A stretch of DNA of 64,000 nucleotides, from NCBI GenBank assembly GCA_004299555.1, contig SCQU01000029.1, positions 1 through 64,000 of the forward strand, read 5' to 3'. The translations under genes and the position numbers were made by a program. Numbering within the stretch: the stretch's first letter is position 1; the number at the start of each line of letters is the position of its first letter. Below are positions 45,018-54,846 of the stretch, in pieces. Source of the stretch: Rhodanobacteraceae bacterium. GTDB taxonomy: Bacteria; Pseudomonadota; Gammaproteobacteria; Xanthomonadales; Rhodanobacteraceae. The notes below the pieces were generated by a model that was given only the letters and a program-made list of their open reading frames with translations, did not search any database and was not told where the DNA came from.

Positions 45018-47341
45018 AGCACGCAGTCCGCGTGGCGACATGGCTGGCGTGGCTGGTGGTCGTCGCGGCGTTGGGGTGGGTGGTCGCCCGGCATCTCAAG
45101 ATCAGTTCGGACCTGCGCGATTTCGTGCCGCCGGCGCGCACCGCCGATCAGGCATTGCTGCTGGATGAAATTGGCAAGGGACCGGGCTCGCGCCTGCTGT
45201 TGCTGGCCATTTCGGGCGTGCCGCCGGCCCGGCTGGCAGCGTTGTCGCGGGGGCTGGATCACGCGCTCGCGCGCGATCCGGCGTTCGAACGCGTTGCCAA
45301 CGGTGGCCAGGACCTGGCACACCTCGCGTCGGGCCTGCTGCCGTATCGCTACCTGCTGTCGCCGACGCTCGACTCGCATCGCCTTGACGCCGCCTATCTG
45401 CACGCCCAACTGCAGCAACGCGTCGAGGACTTGAGTTCGCCCGCGGCGGCACTGCTGGAGCCGTGGCTGCGGCGCGATCCCACCCTGGAAACCCTGAAGC
45501 TGGCGCGGCGCTGGGCGCCAGCGCATCCGCCGCAGCGCATCGATGGCGTGTGGTTTTCCCGGCACGGCGAAGCGCTGCTGGTGGCCGAGACGCGGGCCGC
45601 GGGTTTTGATCCCGGTGCGCAGGCTGCGGCCATCGCCTCGCTGCAGCGGCACTTCGCGAGCCTGCCCGGCGCTGCGTCCGCGACCCTTGTGGTCAGCGGG
45701 CCGGGCTGGTTTGGCGTCCAGGCCAACCAACACACGCGCAGTGAGGCCGATCATTTCGCGATCGTCACCAGCGTCGGGTTCGTACTGCTGTTGCTGCTTG
45801 CCTACCGCAGCGTGGTGCCGGTGCTGGTGACGGCCCTGCCGTTGTTGTCCGGCGCGGTCGTCGGCTTTGCGTTGCTGGCGCTGGTATTTGGCCACGCGCA
45901 CGGCATCACCGTCGCCTTTGGTTTCACCCTGCTCGGCGTGGCGCAGGAATACCCGTTGCGCGTATTCAGCCACCGCCGCGTCGGTGTCGCGACGGCCCAG
46001 TGCGTGCGCGAGCTGTGGCCGCTTTTGGCCACCGCGATCGTGTCGGTCGCCATCGCGTACCTCGCGTTTTTTGCGTCCGGGGTCGCCGGCCTGCAGCAGC
46101 TTGCGGTATTCACGATTGGCGGCCTGGTCACCGCCGGCGCCTGCACCCGCTGGTTGCTGCCGCGCGTGGTGCCGCCCGCCACGCGCGACATGGCTGATAC
46201 ACCGGGGCTCGCGCCGGCGTGGCACTTCCTGGCGCGCCTGCCGCGGCCGCGCTGGCTGCCGTGGTTGGTGGCTGCGGCTGGCGTTCTGGTGGTGGTGCTC
46301 GCGCCGGGACGCTTCTGGCAAAACGACTTGTCGGCGCTGGCGCCGGTGCCGCAGGCCGAGCTGCAGCGGGATGCACGCCTGCGCGCGGCGCTGGGCGCGC
46401 CCGACGTCCGTTATCTGCTGGTGCTGCGTGCGGCAACCGCGCAAGCGGTGTTGGCCCTGTCGGAACGGGTGGCGCCGGAATTGCACCACCTCGTCACGCG
46501 GCACGCGCTGGATGGGTTCGAGCTGCCCTCGCGCTATCTGCCGAGCCTGGCGACCCAGCGCGCGCGGCAGGCGAAGTTACCCGCGGCGCCGGAGCTGCAG
46601 GCGGCGCTGCAATCTGCCATGCAGGGCTTGCCGTTTCGGGCCGGCGTGTTCGCGCCGTTCGTGGCCGACGTCCAGGCCGCGCGCACGCTGCCGCTGCTGA
46701 CACCAGAGCGCTTCGAGCAATTGCCGCCGGGTGCGCGCCTGGCCTCGATGCTGCTGCGTCAGGGCCCCGGCTGGGTCGGGCTGGGTACCCTGAGTGGCGT
46801 GCAGGATCCGGCGGCCTTCGCCGCGCTCGCGGGCAAGACCGATGGCGCCGTACACCTGCTCGATCTCAAGGCCTCCACCGAGTCCCTGATCGTCGCCTAC
46901 CGGCACCGGATTCTGCTTGCGCTTGGGGTGGCGGCGGCGCTGTTGTGCATCGCGGTGACCCTGGCGCTGCGGAGTGTCCGCCGCGCGCTGCACGTGCTGG
47001 GGCCGATGGCGCTTGCGACGTTGCTGGTGCTGGTGGTGCTGCGCGGCGCAGGCATCCCGCTGTCGTTGTTCCACCTCGTGTCGCTGACGCTTGCCGCTGG
47101 CCTCGGGCTGCACTATGCGTTGTTTTTTGAACGCCGCACGGGCGCGGCGCGGGAAGACCTGCGCACGTTGCACGCAACGCTGGTGTGTGTCGCCTCCGCG
47201 TTGCTGGTGTTTGGCGTGCTGGCGCTGTCGAGCGTGCCGGTGTTGCGCGCGATCGGCCTGACGGTGGCGCTGGGCGTTGCGTTCCACTTCACCCTGTCGG
47301 TGCTCATGGCTCCCGCGGGCCACCTGCGGCGGGAGGGCTGA
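45014..47341 (+). CDS. RND/MMPL-type exporter of the pigment cluster
   Basis: A 775-residue inner-membrane protein with one N-terminal span (about 5-25) and a large periplasmic loop. Two groups of spans follow, at about 240-390 (FAIVTSVGFVLLLLLAYRS, FGFTLLGVAQEYPLRVF) and about 620-770 (ILLALGVAAALLCIAVTLAL, LSLFHLVSLTLAAGLGLHYALF). It matches the predicted-exporter group (COG4258) of APE clusters, whose members move the aryl-polyene lipid outward with the LolA-like protein. Overlaps its upstream gene by 4 bases. Confidence 0.9.
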   Translation: MKHAVRVATWLAWLVVVAALGWVVARHLKISSDLRDFVPPARTADQALLLDEIGKGPGSRLLLLAISGVPPARLAALSRGLDHALARDPAFERVANGGQDLAHLASGLLPYRYLLSPTLDSHRLDAAYLHAQLQQRVEDLSSPAAALLEPWLRRDPTLETLKLARRWAPAHPPQRIDGVWFSRHGEALLVAETRAAGFDPGAQAAAIASLQRHFASLPGAASATLVVSGPGWFGVQANQHTRSEADHFAIVTSVGFVLLLLLAYRSVVPVLVTALPLLSGAVVGFALLALVFGHAHGITVAFGFTLLGVAQEYPLRVFSHRRVGVATAQCVRELWPLLATAIVSVAIAYLAFFASGVAGLQQLAVFTIGGLVTAGACTRWLLPRVVPPATRDMADTPGLAPAWHFLARLPRPRWLPWLVAAAGVLVVVLAPGRFWQNDLSALAPVPQAELQRDARLRAALGAPDVRYLLVLRAATAQAVLALSERVAPELHHLVTRHALDGFELPSRYLPSLATQRARQAKLPAAPELQAALQSAMQGLPFRAGVFAPFVADVQAARTLPLLTPERFEQLPPGARLASMLLRQGPGWVGLGTLSGVQDPAAFAALAGKTDGAVHLLDLKASTESLIVAYRHRILLALGVAAALLCIAVTLALRSVRRALHVLGPMALATLLVLVVLRGAGIPLSLFHLVSLTLAAGLGLHYALFFERRTGAAREDLRTLHATLVCVASALLVFGVLALSSVPVLRAIGLTVALGVAFHFTLSVLMAPAGHLRREG

Positions 47342-47345
47342 CCGC

Positions 47346-47771
47346 ATGCTGTCGAAATCGGTCTGGGCGCACCTGATCCCGCACGCCGGTGCCATGTGCC
47401 TGCTGGACGCCGTCGTGGACTGGGATGCAACCCACCTGCACGCGCGCAGCGCCTCGCACCGGCGGCGCGACAATCCGTTGCGCGCGGATGGCCATCTGCA
47501 TGCGATCAACCTGTGCGAGTACGCAGCGCAGGCGATGGCGGTGCATGGCGCGCTGCGGGCGCGCGGCATGGGCGCGGTCGCGCGCCCCGGATTCCTGGTC
47601 GCCCTGCGCAAGGTGACGCTGGGTGTCGAATGGATCGATGACCTGGCCGGCAAATTGCAGATCCACGTCGAGTGCCTGCTCGCACTGCCGGACAGCCTGC
47701 AATACGGGTTTCGCGTGGAGCATGGCGGGCAGGTACTGGCGACGGGCCGTGCAGCGGTGGTGCTTGGGTGA
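47346..47771 (+). CDS. ApeP-like 3-hydroxyacyl-ACP dehydratase
   Basis: A 141-residue hotdog protein with LIPHAGAMCLLDAVVDWDATHLHARS (about 10-35, H13) and HLHAINLCEYAAQAMAVHGAL (about 50-70, E58). These are the His and Glu positions typical of ApeP dehydratases, which act with ApeI. It starts 5 bases after the exporter. A repeat with three hairpins follows before the ketoreductase gene. Confidence 0.88.
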   Translation: MLSKSVWAHLIPHAGAMCLLDAVVDWDATHLHARSASHRRRDNPLRADGHLHAINLCEYAAQAMAVHGALRARGMGAVARPGFLVALRKVTLGVEWIDDLAGKLQIHVECLLALPDSLQYGFRVEHGGQVLATGRAAVVLG

Positions 47772-47784
47772 GACCCCGTTGCGC

Positions 47785-48045
47785 GTATTCCGAGGATGCA
47801 GGCCATGGATGGCCGGCGGTGAAGCGATCGCGCGCCTTTGCACGCCGCCGAGCATCGCAGCGCGACGCGGGAGCAAGGCGTGCACGTTCGAGCACAGGGA
47901 CGTGCGAGTTCGCGCCGGCCCGCTTGGCGCGAGAAGCGCAGGGACGTTTCGGCAACACGACGTTGCCGAAACCGGGGTGCGAGGCGCGATGGTTTTGGCT
48001 ACTTTTGCCGAAACAAAAGTAGCCCGCTCGCCGCAGGCGAGTGGA
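47785..48045. repeat. Intergenic hairpin repeat inside the pigment operon
   Basis: Three adjacent hairpins. First: GTTTCGGCAAC 47946-47956 with GTTGCCGAAAC 47962-47972. Second: GGCTACTTTTG 47997-48007 with CAAAAGTAGCC 48014-48024, loop CCGAAA. Third: CTCGCC 48027-48032 with GGCGAG 48036-48041. The TTTTGGCTACTTTTG...AAAAGTAGC type is a repeat I know from many xanthomonad genomes. It fills the 368-base gap between the ApeP-like and ketoreductase genes. It may end or weaken transcription there. Confidence 0.8.
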
Positions 48046-48139
48046 ACAATGGCGTGAATGTCTGCGGCCAAGATACTGGATCTCGGCCTGCCCGCGGGAT
48101 AATGGACAAAATTGAGGTGTTGCCGACGGAGGCATCGCA

Positions 48140-48865
48140 GTGAACGCAAAGCGGGTACTCGTAACCGGTGGCAGCGGCGACATTGGCGGCGCGATCTGTA
48201 CGCGGCTGGCGCGTGACGGCTGGAGCGTGATCGTGCATGCCAACACGCACCGCGCACGGGCCGATGCGGTGGCCGCGCACATTGAAGCCGCCGGCGGGCG
48301 CGCCGAGGTCGTGCTGTTTGACGTCACCGACGCGGCGGCCACGCGCGCGTCGATTGCAAAGCTGCTGCAAGCCGGGCCCGTGCAGGGCGTGGTCCACAAC
48401 GCCGGCATTCATGACGACGCGCCGTTGGCCGGCATGGGTGCGGAGCAGTGGCGGCGCGTGATCGATGTGTCGCTCAACGGCTTTTTCCACGTTACCCAGC
48501 CGCTGCTGCTGCCGATGGCGCGCGCGCGCTACGGGCGGGTGGTTGCGGTGTCCTCGGTCGCCGCCACGCTTGGCAACCGTGGCCAGGTCAACTACGCGGC
48601 GGCGAAGTCGGCGCTGCACGGCGCCGCGAAGTCGCTGGCGCGGGAAATGGCCTCGCGCGACATCACCGTCAACGTGGTCGCACCGGGCGTCATCGAAGGG
48701 CACCTGACCGCCGCGTTGTTCACGGCCGAACAGGTAAGCACGATGATCCCGGCCGGGCGTACCGGTACGCCGGCCGAGGTTGCCGGCGTGGTAGCGTTCC
48801 TGTGTTCGGATGCGGCCAGCTACGTCAACGGTCAGGTGATCGGCGTCAACGGCGGGATGGCCTGA
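48140..48865 (+). CDS. 3-oxoacyl-ACP reductase (FabG-like) of the pigment cluster
   Basis: A 241-residue short-chain dehydrogenase. The cofactor loop is TGGSGDIG (9-16), NAG is at 87-89, and the catalytic set is S138/S139, Y152 and K156 (YAAAK). It should reduce 3-oxoacyl-ACP intermediates of the polyene. GTG start with GGAGG 7 bases upstream. It has its own strong ribosome binding site after the repeat, and converges with the glycosyltransferase gene. Confidence 0.92.
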   Translation: MNAKRVLVTGGSGDIGGAICTRLARDGWSVIVHANTHRARADAVAAHIEAAGGRAEVVLFDVTDAAATRASIAKLLQAGPVQGVVHNAGIHDDAPLAGMGAEQWRRVIDVSLNGFFHVTQPLLLPMARARYGRVVAVSSVAATLGNRGQVNYAAAKSALHGAAKSLAREMASRDITVNVVAPGVIEGHLTAALFTAEQVSTMIPAGRTGTPAEVAGVVAFLCSDAASYVNGQVIGVNGGMA

Positions 48866-48871
48866 GGGACT

Positions 48872-48889
48872 CGCGGCGCAATCGCCGCG
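48872..48889. terminator. Hairpin between convergent genes of the pigment cluster
   Basis: CGCGGCG (48872-48878), loop CAAT, CGCCGCG (48883-48889) exactly fills the gap between the ketoreductase stop and the glycosyltransferase stop. No T tract follows on either side, so it may only weaken readthrough or protect RNA ends. Confidence 0.45.
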
Positions 48890-49705
48890 TCAATCGTGTA
48901 CCGGCGGCGATCCGTTTGCGGGCGGGGCTGGTCCGGATGGTGTGGCCTGCAACAAATGGTCGGGGTCGTAGAGCGTGGCTTTGCGGTCGTGCGAGCGCCG
49001 GTAGCTTTGCACCACGTGACCGTAATGCGCGACCTGGCGCACCGTGTACCAGGTAATCCGCAAGGTGTCGCGCACGGAATGGAAGTGGCTGTGGCGGGCA
49101 CCGTCGTCGTAGCGGCAGGCGATTGGAATCGACACGATCGGCAGGCCAAGGTCGCGGCTGGCGCCAATCAGCAAGGCGGCTTCAAATACGAAACCTTCGG
49201 CGCGGGTATCGATCAATTCGACCACGGCACGCGGATACCAGCGTTGTCCGCTCTGGGTGTCGGCGACCGGGCAACCGCAGCCCCAGCTGATGCCCCAGTC
49301 GGCGACGGCATTGGCGCGCCGGCGCGCGGCCGGCTGCGTCTCGCGCGCAAGCATCCGCGCACCGATGACCATGGCGCCGGGAAACCGGCGCGCGGCGGCG
49401 AGGATGCGCGGAATGTCATCCGGGTCATGCTGCCCATCGCCATCCATCGTCAACACCCCGCTGGCGCCGAGGTTGAGCGCCGCGCGGAAGCCATCGCGCA
49501 GCGCTTCGCCCTTGCCACGGGGTTCGGGGTGCCGGACGAGGGTGACCGGCAGGCGCGCCACGATGTCCGCGGTGCCGTCGGTCGAGCCGTCGTCGACCAC
49601 GATGACGTCCCAGCAGTGCGCCAGCACGCGGCGCAGCAACGCGCCAATGGCGCGCGCTTCGTTGAGGCAGGGCACCACCACGAAGGGCCGTGCGGTATCG
49701 CTCAC
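48890..49705 (-). CDS. Glycosyltransferase family 2 of the pigment cluster
   Basis: A 271-residue GT-A protein: FVVVPCLNEARAIGALLRRVL, VDDGSTDGTADIVA and MDGDGQHDPDDIPRIL (the DGD metal site). A family-specific part with RRANAVADWGISWGCGCPVADTQSGQRWYP (about residues 140-170) follows. Members of this type occur in APE and xanthomonadin clusters. It begins at GTG 49705, overlapping the preceding gene's stop by 4 bases; GGAG is 8 bases upstream. Acceptor unknown. The tail is Pro-rich. Confidence 0.88.
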   Translation of the reverse strand: MSDTARPFVVVPCLNEARAIGALLRRVLAHCWDVIVVDDGSTDGTADIVARLPVTLVRHPEPRGKGEALRDGFRAALNLGASGVLTMDGDGQHDPDDIPRILAAARRFPGAMVIGARMLARETQPAARRRANAVADWGISWGCGCPVADTQSGQRWYPRAVVELIDTRAEGFVFEAALLIGASRDLGLPIVSIPIACRYDDGARHSHFHSVRDTLRITWYTVRQVAHYGHVVQSYRRSHDRKATLYDPDHLLQATPSGPAPPANGSPPVHD

Positions 49706-50499
49706 GGAAGGATCTCCAATGCAAGTGACAGTCCGGATGACAGCGGCAGTAGCAGGCGCGCGGGGCTCGCGGCGGCCAGGGCCGCCAGCAGTGCCAGCGC
49801 CTGGGTGCTGCTCGGGTTGCCGGCCGTTGCGTGAAGTGCCGGGGGGATGGTGGGCAACGGTGCGTCCACGGGCCGTGCGCACGGTTCGAGCCGGATCCGG
49901 ATGCCGCCCGTCGCGGGGGTGAGCACCAGCGCCATACCGAATGGCGTACGCGTGCCGAGCACCGCGGCCAGCGGGCCCGCCGCGGCGACGTCCTCGAGCG
50001 CGAACAACACCGGCGTTGCCTCGCTGCAGGCGATGCTTGCCGCTTCGAGCAGGCCGGCGCCGACGCTGCAGTGACAGGCACTGACCGCGCTTGAGGCGGC
50101 CGTGCAGCCGGTCGCAATCGTCCAGTACCCCGCCGGGGCGTTCAGCACCGAATTGTGGAATTTGGTGGGCGAGAGGTCCAACGGTGCGTTGGCCAGCGTC
50201 GTGCAGACGTAGTCGGTGATCGAGATTTCGCCATGGGTGGAGGCGAACACGCAGGGCAGTGCGGCGGGCGCGCATGCGGCCATGGCGCAGGCCTGGGCGG
50301 CCACTTCCACCGCCAGCAGGACGCCTTCCGGCGCGCGCCGGCGCTCGGCTGCCGGGAGGATCGCGGCGGCTGGCTTGGCGCGTGCGACGGGGTCGGGGTC
50401 GCGGTGGCCGAGCAGGACCTCGCGCAGGCTCGGCCAGTCCGGCGCACCGGGCAAAAAGGCACCCATGCCGGTCACGCCGAGTGCAAGTCCAGCGGTCAT
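49702..50499 (-). CDS. Beta-ketoacyl synthase N-terminal-type protein (chain-length-factor-like)
   Basis: A 265-residue half-size ketosynthase relative of the Ketoacyl-synt_2 type, as seen in APE clusters. It opens LALGVTGMGAFLPGAPDWPSLREVL and has CVFASTHGEISITDYVCTTLA and NSVLNAPAGYWTIATGCTAASSAVSA. It lacks the His-His part of the active site, so it probably works as a partner of the full ketosynthase next to it. Overlaps that gene by 4 bases (ATGA). Confidence 0.87.
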   Translation of the reverse strand: MTAGLALGVTGMGAFLPGAPDWPSLREVLLGHRDPDPVARAKPAAAILPAAERRRAPEGVLLAVEVAAQACAMAACAPAALPCVFASTHGEISITDYVCTTLANAPLDLSPTKFHNSVLNAPAGYWTIATGCTAASSAVSACHCSVGAGLLEAASIACSEATPVLFALEDVAAAGPLAAVLGTRTPFGMALVLTPATGGIRIRLEPCARPVDAPLPTIPPALHATAGNPSSTQALALLAALAAASPARLLLPLSSGLSLALEILP

Positions 50500-51695
50500 G
50501 CGGCGCTGGCCGCGCGGGCAAACACGAGGCACGCGTTGTTGCCGCCAAAACCGAAGGAGTTGCTGAGTGCAACCTTGATCGTGCGGGATTCCGGGCGCAG
50601 CGCGAGCCAGGGCGCGGCATCCGGCATGGGCGCATCGCAACCCGTGTTCGGCGGCACGGCCGCGTACTGGATCGCCAGCAGCGCCAGCACGGCTTCCAGC
50701 GTGCCGGCGGCACCCAGCGTATGGCCCGTGAGGCCCTTGGTCGAACTTGCGCGGGTGCGGTGTGGAAAACGTGCGAGCAGGTGCGCCTCGGCCTCGTCGT
50801 TCTTCGGTGTCGCGGTACCGTGCAGGTTGATGTAGTCCACCGCGCCGGCGTCGATCCCGGCGCTTGCCAGCGCAGCGTCCAGGGCAGCGAGCGCGCCGCG
50901 GCCGCCGGGCTCGGGCGTGGACATGTGGTAGGCATCGGACGATTCGCCGTAGCCGACCAGGCGTGGTGAAGCGGGAGCCGCGGCGACGCGTTCCAGCAGC
51001 GCGAACGCGGCGGCTTCGCCGATGGAAATGCCGTCGCGGTGGTAGTCGAACGGACGGCAAGGTCGGGTCGACACAAGGCCCAGCGAATGGAAACCGAAGA
51101 GGACGCTGTCGCACAGGGTATCCACCCCGCCGACCAGAGCGGCGTCGACCAGCCCCAGGCGGATCAGGCGTTCGGCGCTGGCGAACACCTTGGCCGATGA
51201 CGAGCATGCCGTCGAAATCGTCAGCGCCGGGCCCTGGATGCCGGCAGCCTCGGCGACGAAGCCGGCCAGCGAATGCAGGGTGTGGATCCATGGGCGGCGC
51301 AGGTCGGGCGGAAAACGCCCGTGGTCGAGCCGCCGGTAGGCTTCTTCGGTGGCACCGATGCTGGCGGTGGAGGTGCCAAGGAGCAGCGCCACGCGTGTGG
51401 CGCCGTAACGCGTGATGGCGCGGGTGACGGCATCGAGCATCGCATCCTGTTGCAGGCCCAGCCACGCGAGCCGGTTGTTGCGGCATTCCCAGGCGACGTG
51501 TTCGGGTGGCAGCGGCGCCGCTTCAACGCCCGCCACGCGACCGACCCAGCACGGCAGCGCGGCGCTGGAAAAATCATTCGCGCGCAGGCCCGTTGCGCCG
51601 GTGTGAATGGCCTCGAGGTGTGCCGCGATGCCGCGGCCGAGCGCGGAGGTTGCGCTCATGGCGGTGATGGCGAGCGGTTCGATGCGGGCCGGCAC
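50496..51695 (-). CDS. Beta-ketoacyl-ACP synthase (FabF-like) of the pigment cluster
   Basis: A 399-residue thiolase-fold condensing enzyme with an intact catalytic set: C164 (TISTACSSSAKVFASA), H292 (YINLHGTATPKND), K320 and H325 (STKGLTGHTLGAAG), and the terminal NSFGFGGNNACLVF. It should elongate the polyene chain. First gene of the minus-strand part (ketosynthase, half ketosynthase, glycosyltransferase), with each pair overlapping by 4 bases. Its start is 140 bases from the divergent gene at 51836. Confidence 0.94.
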   Translation of the reverse strand: MPARIEPLAITAMSATSALGRGIAAHLEAIHTGATGLRANDFSSAALPCWVGRVAGVEAAPLPPEHVAWECRNNRLAWLGLQQDAMLDAVTRAITRYGATRVALLLGTSTASIGATEEAYRRLDHGRFPPDLRRPWIHTLHSLAGFVAEAAGIQGPALTISTACSSSAKVFASAERLIRLGLVDAALVGGVDTLCDSVLFGFHSLGLVSTRPCRPFDYHRDGISIGEAAAFALLERVAAAPASPRLVGYGESSDAYHMSTPEPGGRGALAALDAALASAGIDAGAVDYINLHGTATPKNDEAEAHLLARFPHRTRASSTKGLTGHTLGAAGTLEAVLALLAIQYAAVPPNTGCDAPMPDAAPWLALRPESRTIKVALSNSFGFGGNNACLVFARAASAA

Positions 51696-51835
51696 TTTGG
51701 CGCCTCGTGCGATGGGGTTGGTCAGTATAAGTGTCCGCGCGCCGCGGCCGCCGCGTTGGCCGGAATCGCGGCTGCTGCGGTTACACTGGCGCCAGCGGCA
51801 CGCCTGCCGCCATCCATATCAAGGGAGGATGACCC

Positions 51836-52246
51836 ATGTTGCGTTCGCACGCTCGCAGGTTGTGGTGGCCGCTGTTGCTCGCGCCCGCGCTGGTGTTGCT
51901 GATGGGGTTCCGGCAGGCGCCACTGGTCGATCCGCAACCGATCGCGGTGCCGGCCAACGTAACCCTGCCGCAGCTCGAGCACATCATCGGCTCCGCGCTG
52001 ACTTCCCGTGGGTGGCGCATCGTCAAGCACGTTCCGGGCGAGGTCGATGCGGTGTACGACCCGCGTCACTTCAGTGTCACCATCGCCGTGCATTACGACG
52101 CCAGGCAGGTGCAGATCAACTACGTCACCAGCAGCAACCTGCGCTACGAAGTGAAGAACGGCGTCAGGTACATCCACAAGAACTACGTCAGCTGGATCAA
52201 GAATCTGGTGACGGATATTTCCAACGGCCTGATGATGGCCAGGTAA
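51836..52246 (+). CDS. Exported small protein of unknown function
   Basis: A 136-residue protein with a signal peptide or membrane anchor (RLWWPLLLAPALVLLMGF), then ANVTLPQLEHIIGSALTSRGWRIVKHVPG and a beta-rich part with VHYDARQVQINYVTSSNLRY. GGAGG lies 5 bases before the ATG. No family recognised; likely periplasmic. It is 48 bases upstream of hemF on the same strand, so the two may share a transcript. Confidence 0.8.
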   Translation: MLRSHARRLWWPLLLAPALVLLMGFRQAPLVDPQPIAVPANVTLPQLEHIIGSALTSRGWRIVKHVPGEVDAVYDPRHFSVTIAVHYDARQVQINYVTSSNLRYEVKNGVRYIHKNYVSWIKNLVTDISNGLMMAR

Positions 52247-53197
<951 letters not shown>

Positions 53198-53349
53198 GCC
53201 GGGAAACAGCGCGTATCGCGGATGGCTGCATGCGGCCCGTCGCGGGCACACGCATGGAATCTGCAAGCATCCACCCTGGTCGCATCGCGGCCGCGAAGCG
53301 GCCGTAGCGCTACCTGTATCGGGAACCGGCGCCACGGTGCAGCGGCTAG

Positions 53350-54294
53350 TCAGTTGTCTGTTGCCGGCGTCGACGACATGGGGTCGGTACTCGGTGCCGG
53401 GATCACCGGCTGTGTGCTCTGCTTGATTTCAGGCGCGGTCAGCTTGTGCACAAAAGCCAGAATCGATGGCCATACCGAGCCAATATGGTCAACGATACCG
53501 CCGTGTCCGACGTCCGGGATCAGAACGAATGCGCTATGGCTGTTTCCGGCCTCCGCGAACAGTGCAATGCGGCGGCCCATGCTCGGGGGTACATTCGTGT
53601 CGTCCATTCCGGCGAGGACCAATAGTGGCTCACGCAACGTTTGCGCGGCTTCGACGTTGTCCCACAGGTCGGGCATGATCGTGACCAGCCAGACTGGCAT
53701 CCTCGGGCTAATGTATTGGACCAGTTTCTTCGCGCTGCTGAATGCCCCGTACACGACAACCCCGAGCGGTTGCGGTACGAACGCATCGACATTGTGGAGT
53801 ACGGCACCCGTCCCTAGCGAATAACCGATGACGAACTTGGGGCGCGCACTTCCGGCCCACCGGGCGAACGCGCCCCACGCAGCTTTGGCGTCCTGGTTGA
53901 GGTTCTGGATGGTTGGTTTGCCGGTGCTGGCGCCAAATCCGGAATAGTCGAAGCTCATTGACGAAACGTGGTGATGGAACAGATATGCCTGCACCTGCGC
54001 GAAATCGTGGATCGTCTGCCCGTTGCCGTGAAATAGCAGGAGCGCCGGGGTATCGGCGCCGGCATCGACAGTCCACGCCTGCAAGGAACGTCCGTGGCTG
54101 TCAATGCTGACAATGTGATACGGCGCGCCGTATGTTTGGGGTGTATCCGTGGATGGCGAGTGCGTCACGAAAATGTTGCGCTCCAACTGCGGAACCATCC
54201 GAGTACGTACGACAAACCCGGCGACCACCACAAGACAGATCACGATGAAGGTGATCCCTCCGAGCCAGGCAAAGGCGTGGCGGACATGACGCAT
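53350..54294 (-). CDS. Alpha/beta-fold hydrolase with N-terminal membrane anchor
   Basis: A 314-residue protein with one N-terminal span (about 9-30, AWLGGITFIVICLVVVAGFVV) and an extracytoplasmic alpha/beta hydrolase domain. ALLLFHGNGQTI (oxyanion), FVIGYSLGTGAVL (nucleophile Ser), and LAGMDDTNVPP and PDVGHGGIV (acid and His) are seen. It resembles the BEM46/ABHD13 group. Its base composition looks less GC-rich than its neighbours, which may mark transfer. Substrate unknown. Confidence 0.88.
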   Translation of the reverse strand: MRHVRHAFAWLGGITFIVICLVVVAGFVVRTRMVPQLERNIFVTHSPSTDTPQTYGAPYHIVSIDSHGRSLQAWTVDAGADTPALLLFHGNGQTIHDFAQVQAYLFHHHVSSMSFDYSGFGASTGKPTIQNLNQDAKAAWGAFARWAGSARPKFVIGYSLGTGAVLHNVDAFVPQPLGVVVYGAFSSAKKLVQYISPRMPVWLVTIMPDLWDNVEAAQTLREPLLVLAGMDDTNVPPSMGRRIALFAEAGNSHSAFVLIPDVGHGGIVDHIGSVWPSILAFVHKLTAPEIKQSTQPVIPAPSTDPMSSTPATDN

Positions 54295-54516
54295 GATCCT
54301 GCTCCTCGATCACCGCTGTAAGCGAGCCCCGCATTGCCATCTGGGCGGAACCATCTTGCTCGACGCTATTTCGATCGCGCGTGCCGAAAGTCACCCAGTC
54401 TGAGGATCCCGGTGTCAGCAACTACCACACCTGGGCGATGTCACCAACGTTCGCCTCGGGTCCCCCTTGGGGGCGGTCGTCGTGGATGTCGTACCGTTGC
54501 GCCGCCTTGGTCCGCC

Positions 54517-54545
54517 TTGATCCCCATTGTTGTCGTATATACACT
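54517..54545 (+). promoter_or_regulatory. Likely promoter of the toxin-antitoxin pair
   Basis: TTGATC (54517-54522) and TACACT (54540-54545) are 17 bases apart. The palindrome GTATATAC (54535-54542) overlaps the -10, as would suit autoregulation by the DUF1778 antitoxin. Both points are inference. Confidence 0.45.
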
Positions 54546-54567
54546 GTACGCACATGAGGACAATGCC

Positions 54568-54846
54568 ATGAACGTAACCGTTACCCGCGAAAAAACGATC
54601 AACCTGCGCACGACATCTGCCCAGAAGGCGATCATCGAACGGGCGGCCGAAACTTCCGGCAAGACGCGAACTGCGTTCATATTGGATGCGACATTGCAAC
54701 GCGCCGAGACCGTGCTGGCGGATCGGACACACTTTGTTTTGTCCGACGCACAGATGAGCCGCTTTGTCGCTGCGCTGGATGCGCCTTTGCCCAACCCCAG
54801 CGCGTTGCGTTCGTTGCTTTCCCGCACGCCACACTGGGTGCGTTGA
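54568..54846 (+). CDS. DUF1778 (TacA-type) antitoxin
   Basis: A 92-residue ribbon-helix-helix antitoxin: EKTINLRTTSAQKAIIERAAETSGKTRTAFIL (positions about 8-39) is the DUF1778 DNA-binding part. The C-terminal half (LSDAQMSRFVAALDAP) is the segment that wraps the GNAT toxin. GAGGA lies 7 bases before the ATG. It overlaps the toxin start by 4 bases, the usual TacA-TacT order. Confidence 0.92.
   Translation: MNVTVTREKTINLRTTSAQKAIIERAAETSGKTRTAFILDATLQRAETVLADRTHFVLSDAQMSRFVAALDAPLPNPSALRSLLSRTPHWVR

Noticed and set aside
48890-51076. 728-codon frame covering the glycosyltransferase and both ketosynthase genes
   Set aside because: Only the last 271 codons code the glycosyltransferase; the rest is an out-of-frame reading of the ketosynthase genes.
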